NCBI GenBank assembly: GCA_030630315.1
Contig: DAOVNI010000079.1
Location: 1 to 7,164 of the forward strand
Reading direction: 5' to 3'
Source of the DNA: Phycisphaerae bacterium
GTDB lineage: Bacteria; Planctomycetota; Phycisphaerae; Sedimentisphaerales; Anaerobacaceae
DNA: 7,164 nucleotides
The translations under genes and the position numbers were made by a program. Within the stretch, counting starts at the first letter, position 1. Each line of letters begins with the position of its first letter. Below, one piece after another: positions 1 through 5,645 of this stretch. The notes under the pieces are model-generated. The model was not told the DNA's origin. It saw only the letters and a list, made by a program, of their open reading frames with translations, and did no database searches.

Positions 1-137
1 GCGCCGTACTTCTCAGCTACATCGGCCAGTTTGCGCAGGGTCTGCGGCTTGACGACCCCGCACGGAATATGCGGAGCCACCGCATAGGTTTGCTTGTCCT
101 GCTGGATAATTACTCCCTTTTCGCCATCCTGCAACAT
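1..137 (-). CDS. Sulfite/nitrite reductase-like protein, N-terminal part (runs off the left edge)
   Basis: Only the first 45 codons are visible; the frame is open to base 1. The peptide begins MLQDGEKGVIIQQDKQTYAV and continues APHIPCGVVKPQTLRKLADV before AEKYGA. This matches the N-terminal ferredoxin-like half-domain (NIR_SIR_ferr type) of small sirohaem sulfite/nitrite reductase-like proteins of anaerobes, where a 'xILQxDKxTYAxxPHxPxG' stretch precedes 'xxLRKIADVAEKYGA'. The sirohaem/4Fe-4S cysteines would lie further on, outside the window, so catalytic competence cannot be judged. The start is fixed by AGGAG ending 6 bases before the ATG. The gene has its own long upstream region, so it is probably transcribed independently of the RHS debris behind it. 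The family call rests on recognition of a short segment. A stand-alone half-domain protein is possible. Confidence 0.65.
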   Translation of the reverse strand, partial: MLQDGEKGVIIQQDKQTYAVAPHIPCGVVKPQTLRKLADVAEKYG

Positions 138-280
138 TTCGTCTCCTTTTCAAACTGCGGTTTTGCATCTCTCGATTAGCGTATTTGGCACTTTTCCAAA
201 TGGTAAAAGTCGGCATTTTCGAGCCGGCTCTCCGACCTGGATGCAAATTATATTATATTTTCCGGTAGGAAGTAATGCTT
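138..280 (-). promoter_or_regulatory. Putative promoter and structured leader of the reductase-like gene
   Basis: On the minus strand a TATAATATAAT stretch (247-257) can serve as a -10 element; no good -35 is visible at 16-18 bp. Between it and the start codon are two inverted repeats. GTCGG/CCGAC (209-213 with 232-236) encloses the perfect 10-bp palindrome GAGCCGGCTC (221-230) and is followed on the minus strand by TTTT. ATTTGG/CCAAAT (183-188 with 196-201) has a 7-base loop. The resulting leader of about 100 nt could be regulatory, and the first stem plus T-run is weakly terminator-like. No known riboswitch class was recognised. Confidence 0.35.
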
Positions 281-535
281 TTATCTAAGAGAAGTGGCTT
301 TGCCTGCAACGTAGCTTACCTGTATTGTTCCCACCTTGCGCCCCAGGGCATCATAGGCGAATTCAGCTATATCGTTGCTGTCCCGTACATTGACGTTTGT
401 CCTGTTGCCGAGTTAGTCCATTGTAAAGACTCCGTTGTTGTCCTGTATGGCGTATTTAGCAACTGTGAGCCTGTTGAGATTATCATAAGTAAAATCTGTA
501 AGCGATCGCCGGAGCAATAGCTCCAGGGTTAAGTG
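281..535 (-). pseudogene. RHS/YD-repeat protein fragment, broken by an in-frame stop
   Basis: The minus strand reads LTDFTYDNLNRLTVAKYAIQ, then DNNGVFTMD, a stop, LGNRTNVNVRDSNDIAEFAY and DALGRK. These are two successive YD-repeat units: YDNLNRL at 467-487 and YDALGRK at 335-355. Such units are typical of RHS core proteins, which form large secreted or surface-exposed shells. The TAA at 413-415 sits where intact relatives carry a residue between TMD and LGNR, and the frame otherwise stays open from 535 down to a TAA at 281-283. There is no start codon, ribosome binding site, signal peptide or other part of the usual protein of over 1000 residues. It begins within about 10 bp of the lipoprotein stop. 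I read it as debris of a decayed or rearranged RHS gene and not as an expressed product. Confidence 0.7.
508..526 (-). terminator. Hairpin just after the lipoprotein stop (weak terminator candidate)
   Basis: GGAGC/GCTCC (511-515 with 520-524) closes a 4-base loop. It can be lengthened by two G-C pairs across one bulged base. It lies about 17 nt downstream of the lipoprotein stop codon. It lacks a T-run, so intrinsic termination is uncertain. It also lies in the RHS fragment's reading frame and may be incidental. Confidence 0.2.
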
Positions 536-541
536 TTAATG

Positions 542-1105
542 TTAGTCTTTTCTATGATGCATTGGTTGGCTGGGTAAGGGCCGCAGTGGTCTCCAGAATC
601 CTACCAGGGTAGCGCCAATAACATTGTGGCCTTCCACAAAAAAGAAGTCGCACATGAAGCCAGCGCTCGTCCCCCAGCCCCAAACCATGGGCCTATTAAA
701 ATGTCTTGATTCATCGTATAGCCAAAGTGAGCATTTCTTGAACTCTTCGCAGTCTTTCCAATCATCGTGCTCTGGGGCACGTTGGAAGCTTGATTGGTTC
801 CTTTTGTCTTGACAATAATCAGACCAAACTTCCTTCATGATCCTTTTGCGATAGGAATCGTCCCAAACCAAGAGCTTCTCCAATTCAAGGGGCCTGACTT
901 TCAAGTCAGGCTCACCTATGAGTGCGACCAGTTGTTTGTCAGTGATAAAAGGGGCTCTTTTGTCTGCCACCCGTGTTACTTCGGAAGATGCTCTCATAAT
1001 CTTGTGATGCCAATCTTTTTGCCTCGAATCTTGGAATACATAACAACCTTGCAAGAAGAAACATACTCCAACCAGCATAATATTTGTGAATAGGTTCTTT
1101 GTCAT
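542..1105 (-). CDS. Small predicted lipoprotein, unknown function
   Basis: The product is 187 residues. Residues 1-20 form a hydrophobic signal ending in LQGC, so Cys21 is the likely lipidated residue; Gln at -2 is unusual for a lipobox but tolerated. The mature part is charged and rich in aromatic residues. It contains ITDKQLVALIGEPD (about residues 54-67) and later CSLWLYDESRHF and FFVEGHNVIGATLVGFWRP. The pattern of a helix with 'xxLIGxPD', then 'WLY', then a hydrophobic strand with 'G.VIGA' faintly recalls BamE/SmpA-like small lipoproteins, but the match is too weak for a family call. The start is supported by AGGAG at 1113-1117, 7 bases before the ATG. The gene sits between two RHS fragments on the same strand, the position where cargo or immunity genes of RHS loci are often found; any such role is speculative. 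Placement in the outer membrane or periplasm is inferred from the lipobox only. Confidence 0.7.
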   Translation of the reverse strand: MTKNLFTNIMLVGVCFFLQGCYVFQDSRQKDWHHKIMRASSEVTRVADKRAPFITDKQLVALIGEPDLKVRPLELEKLLVWDDSYRKRIMKEVWSDYCQDKRNQSSFQRAPEHDDWKDCEEFKKCSLWLYDESRHFNRPMVWGWGTSAGFMCDFFFVEGHNVIGATLVGFWRPLRPLPSQPMHHRKD

Positions 1106-1144
1106 CTTTGGACTCCTATTCTTGTTCCCTGTTCTCCAGGTCTA

Positions 1145-1174
1145 ATTATTTGATCTACTGTGGGACCGTACCAA
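1145..1174 (-). promoter_or_regulatory. Candidate sigma70-type promoter for the lipoprotein gene
   Basis: The minus strand has TTGGTA (1169-1174), an 18-bp spacer, then AATAAT (1145-1150), which are 4/6 and 5/6 matches to the consensus. The predicted transcription start near 1138 would give a leader of about 33 nt containing the AGGAG ribosome binding site. It lies between the palindromic unit and the gene, so the lipoprotein gene would have its own promoter. It was found by eye only. Confidence 0.35.
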
Positions 1175-1196
1175 TGGAAGGGCAACGGTCACAGTG

Positions 1197-1223
1197 GAAA
1201 AATAGGGACAGTCACCTATTTTC
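1197..1223. repeat. Short palindromic repeat unit (AAAATAGG...CCTATTTT), probably a mobile-element remnant
   Basis: AAAATAGG (1199-1206) and CCTATTTT (1215-1222) are perfect inverted arms around GACAGTCA, which itself contains GAC-A-GTC. As I recall, palindromes with this 'GGGACAGTCACC' core flanked by A/T runs recur as dispersed repeats in planctomycete and deltaproteobacterial genomes, and are linked to REP-associated or IS200-like tyrosine transposases. No transposase or second copy is in this window, so the link is inferred. The unit sits exactly where the RHS fragment loses recognisable similarity, suggesting that insertion or recombination occurred here. Confidence 0.5.
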
Positions 1224-1335
1224 AACAAGCTGAAATCCAGTATATCAACCCGTCGGCCGGTGAACAAGTACGGATTTCCGTAGTGCGGCTGCTGGGTTTG
1301 AAGCAGTTCGAAATTCGGCTCGCGGGAGACAAAAC
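1223..1335 (-). pseudogene. RHS core C-terminal fragment (NPYLFTGRR motif)
   Basis: The minus strand reads EPNFELLQTQQPHYGNPYLF then TGRRVDILDFSLLK. The segment YGNPYLFTGRRVDILD (1235-1282) is the highly conserved block near the end of the RHS core, which in intact proteins is followed by 'YYRNRYYDPxTGRFxxxDP'. That continuation is missing: the frame runs into the AAAATAGG palindrome and ends in a TAG at 1142-1144. There is no start, and the upstream side begins within a few bases of the sulfatase stop codon (1338-1340). The fragment is thus a short gene relic cut on both sides. Its order relative to the YD-repeat fragment at 281-535 is reversed compared with an intact RHS protein. Confidence 0.65.
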
Positions 1336-1337
1336 GC

Positions 1338-2894
1338 TTAATCGATTGGTGCGCTTCGTCCCTGTTTCTTGTATCTGGCCAGCAGGGCTGTCAGGCGTTT
1401 GACGATTGCAGGGTGTTTGTCGAAGAGGTTGTTCTGTTCTGCGGGGTCTTCATTCAGGTTATACAACTGTCCGGGGCTGCCCGGTTTGGGCCTGCTTCCG
1501 CTCGGCCGGACCCAGCCGCCCGAGTCCCGGTTTTCAAGAATCAATTTCCAGGGGCCCTGACGGATAGCAAATACGCCATATACAGAGTGAGATACAAGCG
1601 CTTCGCGGATCGATTTATCAAGCTTCTGGCCCAAAAAAGCAGGCAGAATATTATAGCTGTCCTGGCCGGCGTTCTCAGGCAGCTTAACGCCAAGAATCGC
1701 CGCACAAGTTGCCATCAGGTCTGTGAGGCATATAGGCTCATTGCTGGTGGTGTCGGATTTAATCTTACCCGGCCATCGTGCAACGAACGGGACGCGGTGA
1801 CCGCCTTCCCAGGTGTGAGACTTGTAGCCGTGGAGATTGCCGGCAGACTTGTGACCATTTACGCCTCTTCTCGGTCCATTGTCACTTGTGACGATGAGCA
1901 GCGTGTTATCAGTGAGTCGCATCTGTTTTAACGCCTTGACAATCTGTCCCACACACCAATCGACCAGGACGACCTGGTCGCCTCGGGGCCCGGCCTGGCT
2001 TTTTCCCTGAACGAATGCCGGCGGCAGCCACGGTGCGTGTGGCGCTGAAAGCGCGAGATACACAAAGAAGGGCTGGTCAGGATTATTCTTTCTGCTTCTT
2101 TCAATGAATTCAATGGCTTTGCTGGTGAATGTCGGGTCCACGTCCTCCAGCACGAATCCCGGCGCGACCCAGCCCGGGCGCGGACGATAGTCCGGATGCT
2201 TATTCTTGTCGACGACAATCGGCTTATTGGGAATACCTACGGTGTGCCTGTTCTCGATATAACAAAATGGGCCATCGATGGTTGAACAGGCGGCTGTGTA
2301 GTACGCATAATCAAAACCGAGAGCCGTTGGTCCGCCGTGAATTGGCTTGGTGAAATCGACGTTCATTCCTTTGTTGGGGTCACCGTCCTGCCACGAGCCG
2401 TTGAAGTGGGCCTTTGCATCTTTCCAGGTGCCTACATATCCATTATGCCTTGTCCAGCCCAGGCCCAGATGCCACTTTCCAAAGCATGCCGTCGTGTAGC
2501 CGTGTTTTCTCAAGACCGAGGCAACGGTCATTCGGCCGGGCTCGATTAAGGGATTGGTATAGCCGCCCACAACGCTGCTTTTCAGCCATGTCCGCCAGCA
2601 GTAGCGTCCGGTCAGGATGCCGTAACGCGTGGGCGTGCAGACCGCCGACGGTGAATGCGCGTCGGTGAATCGCATGCCCTGTTTGGCCAGGCGGTCCATA
2701 TGCGGCGTGGGGATTTTCGAATCAGGGTTGTAGCAGCTCACATCGCCATAGCCCATATCGTCGGCGAGGATGTAAACAATGTTGGGTTTCCTTACAGCGC
2801 GTTCTGCCGGTGCGCTGCGCGGCACGGCCAGCGTTGCCGCACCAAGGCCTATGCCTCTCAAAAACTGACGTCGATTAATCTTCTTGTCTTTCAT
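1338..2894 (-). CDS. Tat-exported formylglycine-dependent sulfatase (arylsulfatase A-like)
   Basis: The product is 518 residues and complete. It would hydrolyse sulfate esters, probably on polysaccharides or other organic sulfates, outside the cytoplasm. Residues 1-30 are a twin-arginine signal (NRRQFLRGIG, then a hydrophobic stretch ending near SAPA). The core starts with KPNIVYILADDMGYGD (metal ligands Asp45 and Asp46). CTPTRYGILTGR follows, with Cys86 in the CxPxR motif that is oxidised to formylglycine and Arg90 beside it. Further active-site landmarks are GKWHLG (Lys140, His142), APHAP (His286), TSDNG (Asp338, Asn339) and KSHTWEGG (Lys358). A GTG 57 bases further upstream is also in frame. 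The ATG at 2894 was preferred because it puts the Tat motif at the N-terminus and has AGGAG at 2903-2907, 8 bases away. No maturation enzyme or glycoside hydrolase is nearby, so the substrate cannot be named. Confidence 0.93.
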   Translation of the reverse strand: MKDKKINRRQFLRGIGLGAATLAVPRSAPAERAVRKPNIVYILADDMGYGDVSCYNPDSKIPTPHMDRLAKQGMRFTDAHSPSAVCTPTRYGILTGRYCWRTWLKSSVVGGYTNPLIEPGRMTVASVLRKHGYTTACFGKWHLGLGWTRHNGYVGTWKDAKAHFNGSWQDGDPNKGMNVDFTKPIHGGPTALGFDYAYYTAACSTIDGPFCYIENRHTVGIPNKPIVVDKNKHPDYRPRPGWVAPGFVLEDVDPTFTSKAIEFIERSRKNNPDQPFFVYLALSAPHAPWLPPAFVQGKSQAGPRGDQVVLVDWCVGQIVKALKQMRLTDNTLLIVTSDNGPRRGVNGHKSAGNLHGYKSHTWEGGHRVPFVARWPGKIKSDTTSNEPICLTDLMATCAAILGVKLPENAGQDSYNILPAFLGQKLDKSIREALVSHSVYGVFAIRQGPWKLILENRDSGGWVRPSGSRPKPGSPGQLYNLNEDPAEQNNLFDKHPAIVKRLTALLARYKKQGRSAPID

Positions 2895-2910
2895 AATGAG
2901 AACTCCTAAC

Positions 2911-2939
2911 ATTATAACCTGCCGCTCGTTGCCAATCAA
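2911..2939 (-). promoter_or_regulatory. Candidate promoter of the sulfatase gene, very close to the start
   Basis: The minus strand has TTGATT (2934-2939), a 17-bp spacer and a perfect TATAAT (2911-2916). The expected transcription start near 2904-2905 would fall within the AGGAG ribosome binding site (2903-2907), giving a leader of only about 10 nt. Either start selection is further upstream than usual or the match is coincidental. Confidence 0.35.
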
Positions 2940-3098
2940 GAGTGTGTGCACATCAAGGCATTGTCAGAAATCACCCTGCTGCATTATGGCCACCTAAGAA
3001 GTGATACATTGAGCCTGCTTGAGATATCTGAAGATGTTACCAGAGATATGACCACTTTTACGAAGAACCCAGCCCCCATCGAGGCCCGCCGCGACCGG

Positions 3099-3112
3099 AT
3101 AGCTCGAGCTAT
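3099..3112. repeat. 14-bp perfect palindrome
   Basis: ATAGCTCGAGCTAT reads identically on both strands. It lies between the DUF4139 stop and the sulfatase, inside the plus-strand ORF described above. It could be a dimeric-regulator binding site or an accident of the coding sequence. No second copy was seen in the window. Confidence 0.3.
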
Positions 3113-3148
3113 AACCAGGCTAAGTAAATTGTGAGCTTATGCTTATCG

Positions 3149-4489
3149 CTAAGTTTCTTCCCGCCTTACGCCGTGATAGGTTCTCAGGACATATTCGAAT
3201 TTCTTCTTTGACCTCGGCTCCAAGATAAGCGTGAACTTGACCGTGTCCAGGTCAACTCTCTCAAACTCGTCGAAATCGCCGCTTTTCTCCAGGTCCCAGT
3301 ATTGCGTATTGAAGTTGCGCTGAATCTCGACCTTAACACCAATCTCGCGAGTGTTCCTGACTTCAATCTTAAATTTGCGAACCTCATCCCAGCCGGAGAT
3401 ATTGCCGCGACGGTCAAACCTGTAGTTAGCGGTGCTGTAATCCATAAGCGTCGGCTCGACAACAACGTTGGCTACTGCCCCAAGATTAAGCTCCACATCC
3501 TCATCCACAGGGATATACTTGAACGAAGATTGTCCCGTATAGGATAAGTGTCCCTTGTCGTCAGCGCTTCTATAAACCTTCAGCATTCCACCGGGGATTG
3601 GCGTCTCGCCTAACTTATGCTCTTTATCGTTTTTGAAGCTGAGAAACCGCACCACTGAATTGCCGTAGCGCTCTTGCTCATATTTATACAGATTCACGAC
3701 CGGCACCTCATCAATGTCGAAGCTCAGCAGCCGTTTCGACCAGCCGGTAAGTATCGTCTCCGTCCCTTCGATTGTATAGAGAAAATACTCACTCAGCCCT
3801 TCTTTTTTGATTTCCTTCGGCTCGAAACGTAGTGCGTCACCCGCCCACTCAGCCAGCCGTTCGATTTCTTCTTTGGCCTTCTTCATCGGTGGTGCGCCGA
3901 CAAATCTTGGTCTCGGTACCACTTCTCCTGGCCTGCCGTAGGGATACTTTCGCCGGGCAAGGTCAGCTATCTGGTCGAGTATGTAGACTTTGCCGACGAT
4001 TAGTCGAGTCTGCGCGTTCTCATAGTCTTCGCCGCTGTTGTTGGTAACCCGCACATAGCCCTGCAGGCGCATCGTCTTTTCATCTTCAGTGAGTGTGCCC
4101 ATATAAAACGCCCGCCACGATAGGCCGCTGGTCAGATACGTAATCTCCACCGGCACCTTGCCGCTTACACCGCTTTTGATATTCCACAGCCCAAGGTTCC
4201 TTACCCTCGGCGGATAGGTTAAATCGGCGATGTCGATTTTATCTGCATCGGCTTTAGGCAGCATCTCTAAGCTCGTTGGGTCGATGAGCGTGTTTGCCCA
4301 CGAAAACTGCAGCTTGTTTTTCCCATTTTTTAACGTAAGGTCTCTGCCTTCGCGCACCAATGTCATATCCGCTGAGTTATAAATCGTAAGCTGTACCTTG
4401 TCCCGCTTCGGCAGTGTAACCAAATCAACCTTGCCCTGCACAACACCAGTAATCACCAATACCGCTAACAAGAATATTGTTTGTTTCAT
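3149..4489 (-). CDS. Secreted DUF4139 domain protein
   Basis: The product is 446 residues and complete. Residues 1-19 are a Sec signal peptide (MKQTIFLLAVLVITGVVQG), followed by KVDLVTLPKRD, then VQLTIYNSADMTLVREGRDL and WANTLIDPTSLEM. The central and C-terminal part carries DUF4139 hallmarks: ITYLTSGLSWRAFYMGTLTE, GYVRVTNNSGEDYENAQTRL, YFLYTIEGTETI, KEHKLGETPIPGGMLKVYR and a final beta-rich region. The family is related to MuiA-type proteins, but the N-terminal DUF4140 and coiled coil of typical MuiA are absent, so this is the short planctomycete form. Its molecular role is unknown; an extracytoplasmic beta-sandwich protein is inferred. The start has AAGG 9 bases upstream. It lies 55 bp behind the preceding gene on the same strand, consistent with an operon, though a separate promoter candidate overlaps that gene's stop. 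Confidence 0.85.
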   Translation of the reverse strand: MKQTIFLLAVLVITGVVQGKVDLVTLPKRDKVQLTIYNSADMTLVREGRDLTLKNGKNKLQFSWANTLIDPTSLEMLPKADADKIDIADLTYPPRVRNLGLWNIKSGVSGKVPVEITYLTSGLSWRAFYMGTLTEDEKTMRLQGYVRVTNNSGEDYENAQTRLIVGKVYILDQIADLARRKYPYGRPGEVVPRPRFVGAPPMKKAKEEIERLAEWAGDALRFEPKEIKKEGLSEYFLYTIEGTETILTGWSKRLLSFDIDEVPVVNLYKYEQERYGNSVVRFLSFKNDKEHKLGETPIPGGMLKVYRSADDKGHLSYTGQSSFKYIPVDEDVELNLGAVANVVVEPTLMDYSTANYRFDRRGNISGWDEVRKFKIEVRNTREIGVKVEIQRNFNTQYWDLEKSGDFDEFERVDLDTVKFTLILEPRSKKKFEYVLRTYHGVRREET

Positions 4490-4543
4490 GGTTTTAGCCT
4501 TTCATATCTTCGTGGCCCTTACAGATCGTCAGGCCCATCCTGC

Positions 4544-4571
4544 ATTATTGACCATCGCCTCGGACTGTCAA
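4544..4571 (-). promoter_or_regulatory. Candidate promoter at the junction of the two secreted-protein genes
   Basis: The minus strand has a perfect TTGACA (4566-4571), a 16-bp spacer and AATAAT (4544-4549, 5/6). The -10 overlaps the stop codon of the upstream gene. A transcript starting near 4537 would have a leader of about 48 nt before the DUF4139 start. This would let DUF4139 be expressed apart from its neighbour. Because it overlaps coding sequence it may be coincidental. Confidence 0.35.
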
Positions 4572-5645
4572 GGCAACTTTCTTTGAGGCAATATCATTGA
4601 CTTGCCAAAGAATCTCGTGTTTGCCTTTCTCTTTGACGTAGGTATTGAACCTGTGGCTGAATTTCAGAGCCGCTCCTGCGGCTATACATTTTGCTTTTTT
4701 ATCCTTCAATGCCCTGCGCAATATATTTTTCCACTCCTTGAGTTCTTCTCCATCTACGTACACACGGGAACCTAACACTCCTGACTCCAACCTTTTATTG
4801 GAATTGTTAAGAATCGTGAAAGTAAGCGTGTACTCCTCCGGATCAGATTCTGTCAGCCAGTTGCGATTGTAGTCCAAATGTGCTTCCAGGTAATACCTGT
4901 CGTCCCATTTTTTCGGAAGATGCCGAATGACTTCTGCTCGCAGGTTTTCTGTAGCCGATGATAATCCCATCTCGAATTTTCGGGAAACATCCAACAATGC
5001 CCAATTAACGTTCCGGCGGAAAACTGTTCTTACCTCTTTTCTGGCTTTATGGTCTTCACGGCCAAGTGCCGCCAGGCATTTTTTCAGTTCGTTAGGGTCA
5101 TATGCCTTTACCCTAAAGTGCAACTTGCCTTCAATTGTCACGGACGCAGCCTCGGCACTCGGCTCAGAATCACTGTCAACAGTCCTATTCCTTTTAACAA
5201 TCCGGTCCAGGGCCTGATGGTCGAGAGTCCTGCTGATTTCAACTACATAGTCGCCCGGAGGTAGAAGGCGGGCCCGAGGACTAACCAACACGTCTCGCGC
5301 ATACCTCTCACCGTGCGGCTTAAGACTAATGGTCCCCACAAATCCCGTCAAGTATCCCGGTAGAGGCTTCGTAAAATTTCTTCCTTCCTTATTCCTGATT
5401 TTAGTGGGAAAGTAGTAATAGCTTGCGCCGAACTCGACGAAAGAAAAAGGTGCTTCTCCATTATTTACTACCTCGAAACGTGCAAAAATTGGCTCACCAA
5501 CACAATACACCTCTTTTTCCAAGCTGAAATTGCCTGTCACACTTTCTTGTGTGTCCCGCGAAGGCAGCGTAACCAAATCGACTTTCGCCTGGGTGACGCT
5601 GGTCATCGCAGCGGTTATAACTAACGCCAATATTATACGCTTCAT
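4545..5645 (-). CDS. Secreted beta-rich protein, unknown function, sharing its N-terminus with the DUF4139 neighbour
   Basis: The product is 366 residues and complete. Residues 1-20 are a Sec signal ending in TQA, followed by KVDLVTLPSRD (21-31), almost identical to the DUF4139 protein next door. After that the two proteins are unrelated. Residues about 40-150 (FSLEKEVYCVGEPIFARFEV, VVNNGEAPFSF) look like an immunoglobulin-like beta sandwich of the 'YxxGEPIxxxFxxxNxG' kind common in secreted planctomycete proteins. A charged helical section follows (about 185-250: DPNELKKCLAALGRED, RRNVNWALLDVSRKFEM). A second beta-rich region (about 255-366) contains EYTLTFTILNNSNKRL and SRVYVDGEELKEW. No catalytic motif is visible. 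AAGGA at 5654-5658 lies 8 bases before the start. The protein may act as a partner of the DUF4139 protein in the envelope; this rests on adjacency and the shared leader only. Confidence 0.75.
   Translation of the reverse strand: MKRIILALVITAAMTSVTQAKVDLVTLPSRDTQESVTGNFSLEKEVYCVGEPIFARFEVVNNGEAPFSFVEFGASYYYFPTKIRNKEGRNFTKPLPGYLTGFVGTISLKPHGERYARDVLVSPRARLLPPGDYVVEISRTLDHQALDRIVKRNRTVDSDSEPSAEAASVTIEGKLHFRVKAYDPNELKKCLAALGREDHKARKEVRTVFRRNVNWALLDVSRKFEMGLSSATENLRAEVIRHLPKKWDDRYYLEAHLDYNRNWLTESDPEEYTLTFTILNNSNKRLESGVLGSRVYVDGEELKEWKNILRRALKDKKAKCIAAGAALKFSHRFNTYVKEKGKHEILWQVNDIASKKVALTVRGDGQ
5553..5585 (-). other. Conserved post-signal motif KVDLVTLPSRD, copy in the 366-residue protein
   Basis: Residues 21-31 match residues 20-30 (4400-4432) of the DUF4139 protein at all positions but one (Ser for Lys). 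The shared DNA includes GATTTGGTTAC and CGGGACA. Each copy follows directly after the predicted signal-peptide cleavage site. The motif is typical of the DUF4139 family, so it most likely moved from there into this gene as part of a signal-peptide module. Confidence 0.6.

Larger units (their letters stand above)
2910..3134 (+). other. Protein-like plus-strand ORF without a clear start; possible gene relic
   Basis: An open frame runs from 2910 (after an in-frame TAA at 2907-2909) to the TGA at 3132-3134. It has no ATG near its beginning; a GTG at 2946 would give 62 residues but has only a weak AAGAG upstream. The translation looks like real protein: an amphipathic stretch (LRSDTLSLLEISEDVTRDM) and a basic helix (PIEARRDRIARAITRLSKL). 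It is the only plausible coding signal on the plus strand. I do not recognise the family. It could be the C-terminal remnant of a lost plus-strand gene or a small gene with a GTG start. It overlaps the putative sulfatase promoter, which argues against an expressed gene using the whole frame. Confidence 0.3.

Noticed and set aside
13..246. Minus-strand 77-codon frame reading MHPGRRAGSKMPT...
   Set aside because: It overlaps the reductase-like gene in another frame; that gene has a strong ribosome binding site and family-like sequence, whereas this one has neither.
275..520. Plus-strand 81-codon open frame
   Set aside because: The minus strand here reads as YD repeats; the plus frame is their shadow.
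1160..1402. Plus-strand 80-codon open frame
   Set aside because: It overlaps the end of the sulfatase, and the opposite strand encodes the conserved RHS block YGNPYLFTGRR, which explains the sequence better.
1413..1931. Plus-strand 172-codon open frame opposite the sulfatase
   Set aside because: It is antisense to the middle and end of a clearly coding sulfatase with all active-site motifs; the translation has no recognisable domain and no good ribosome binding site.
2895..2951. Longer sulfatase starting at the upstream GTG (537 residues)
   Set aside because: The extra 19 residues precede the Tat signal, lack a ribosome binding site and contain the TATAAT promoter candidate; the ATG at 2894 has AGGAG at proper spacing.
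3135..3146. Tandem GCTTATGCTTAT
   Set aside because: Only two copies of a 6-bp unit; not enough for a repeat array, and no CRISPR-like spacing exists anywhere in the window.
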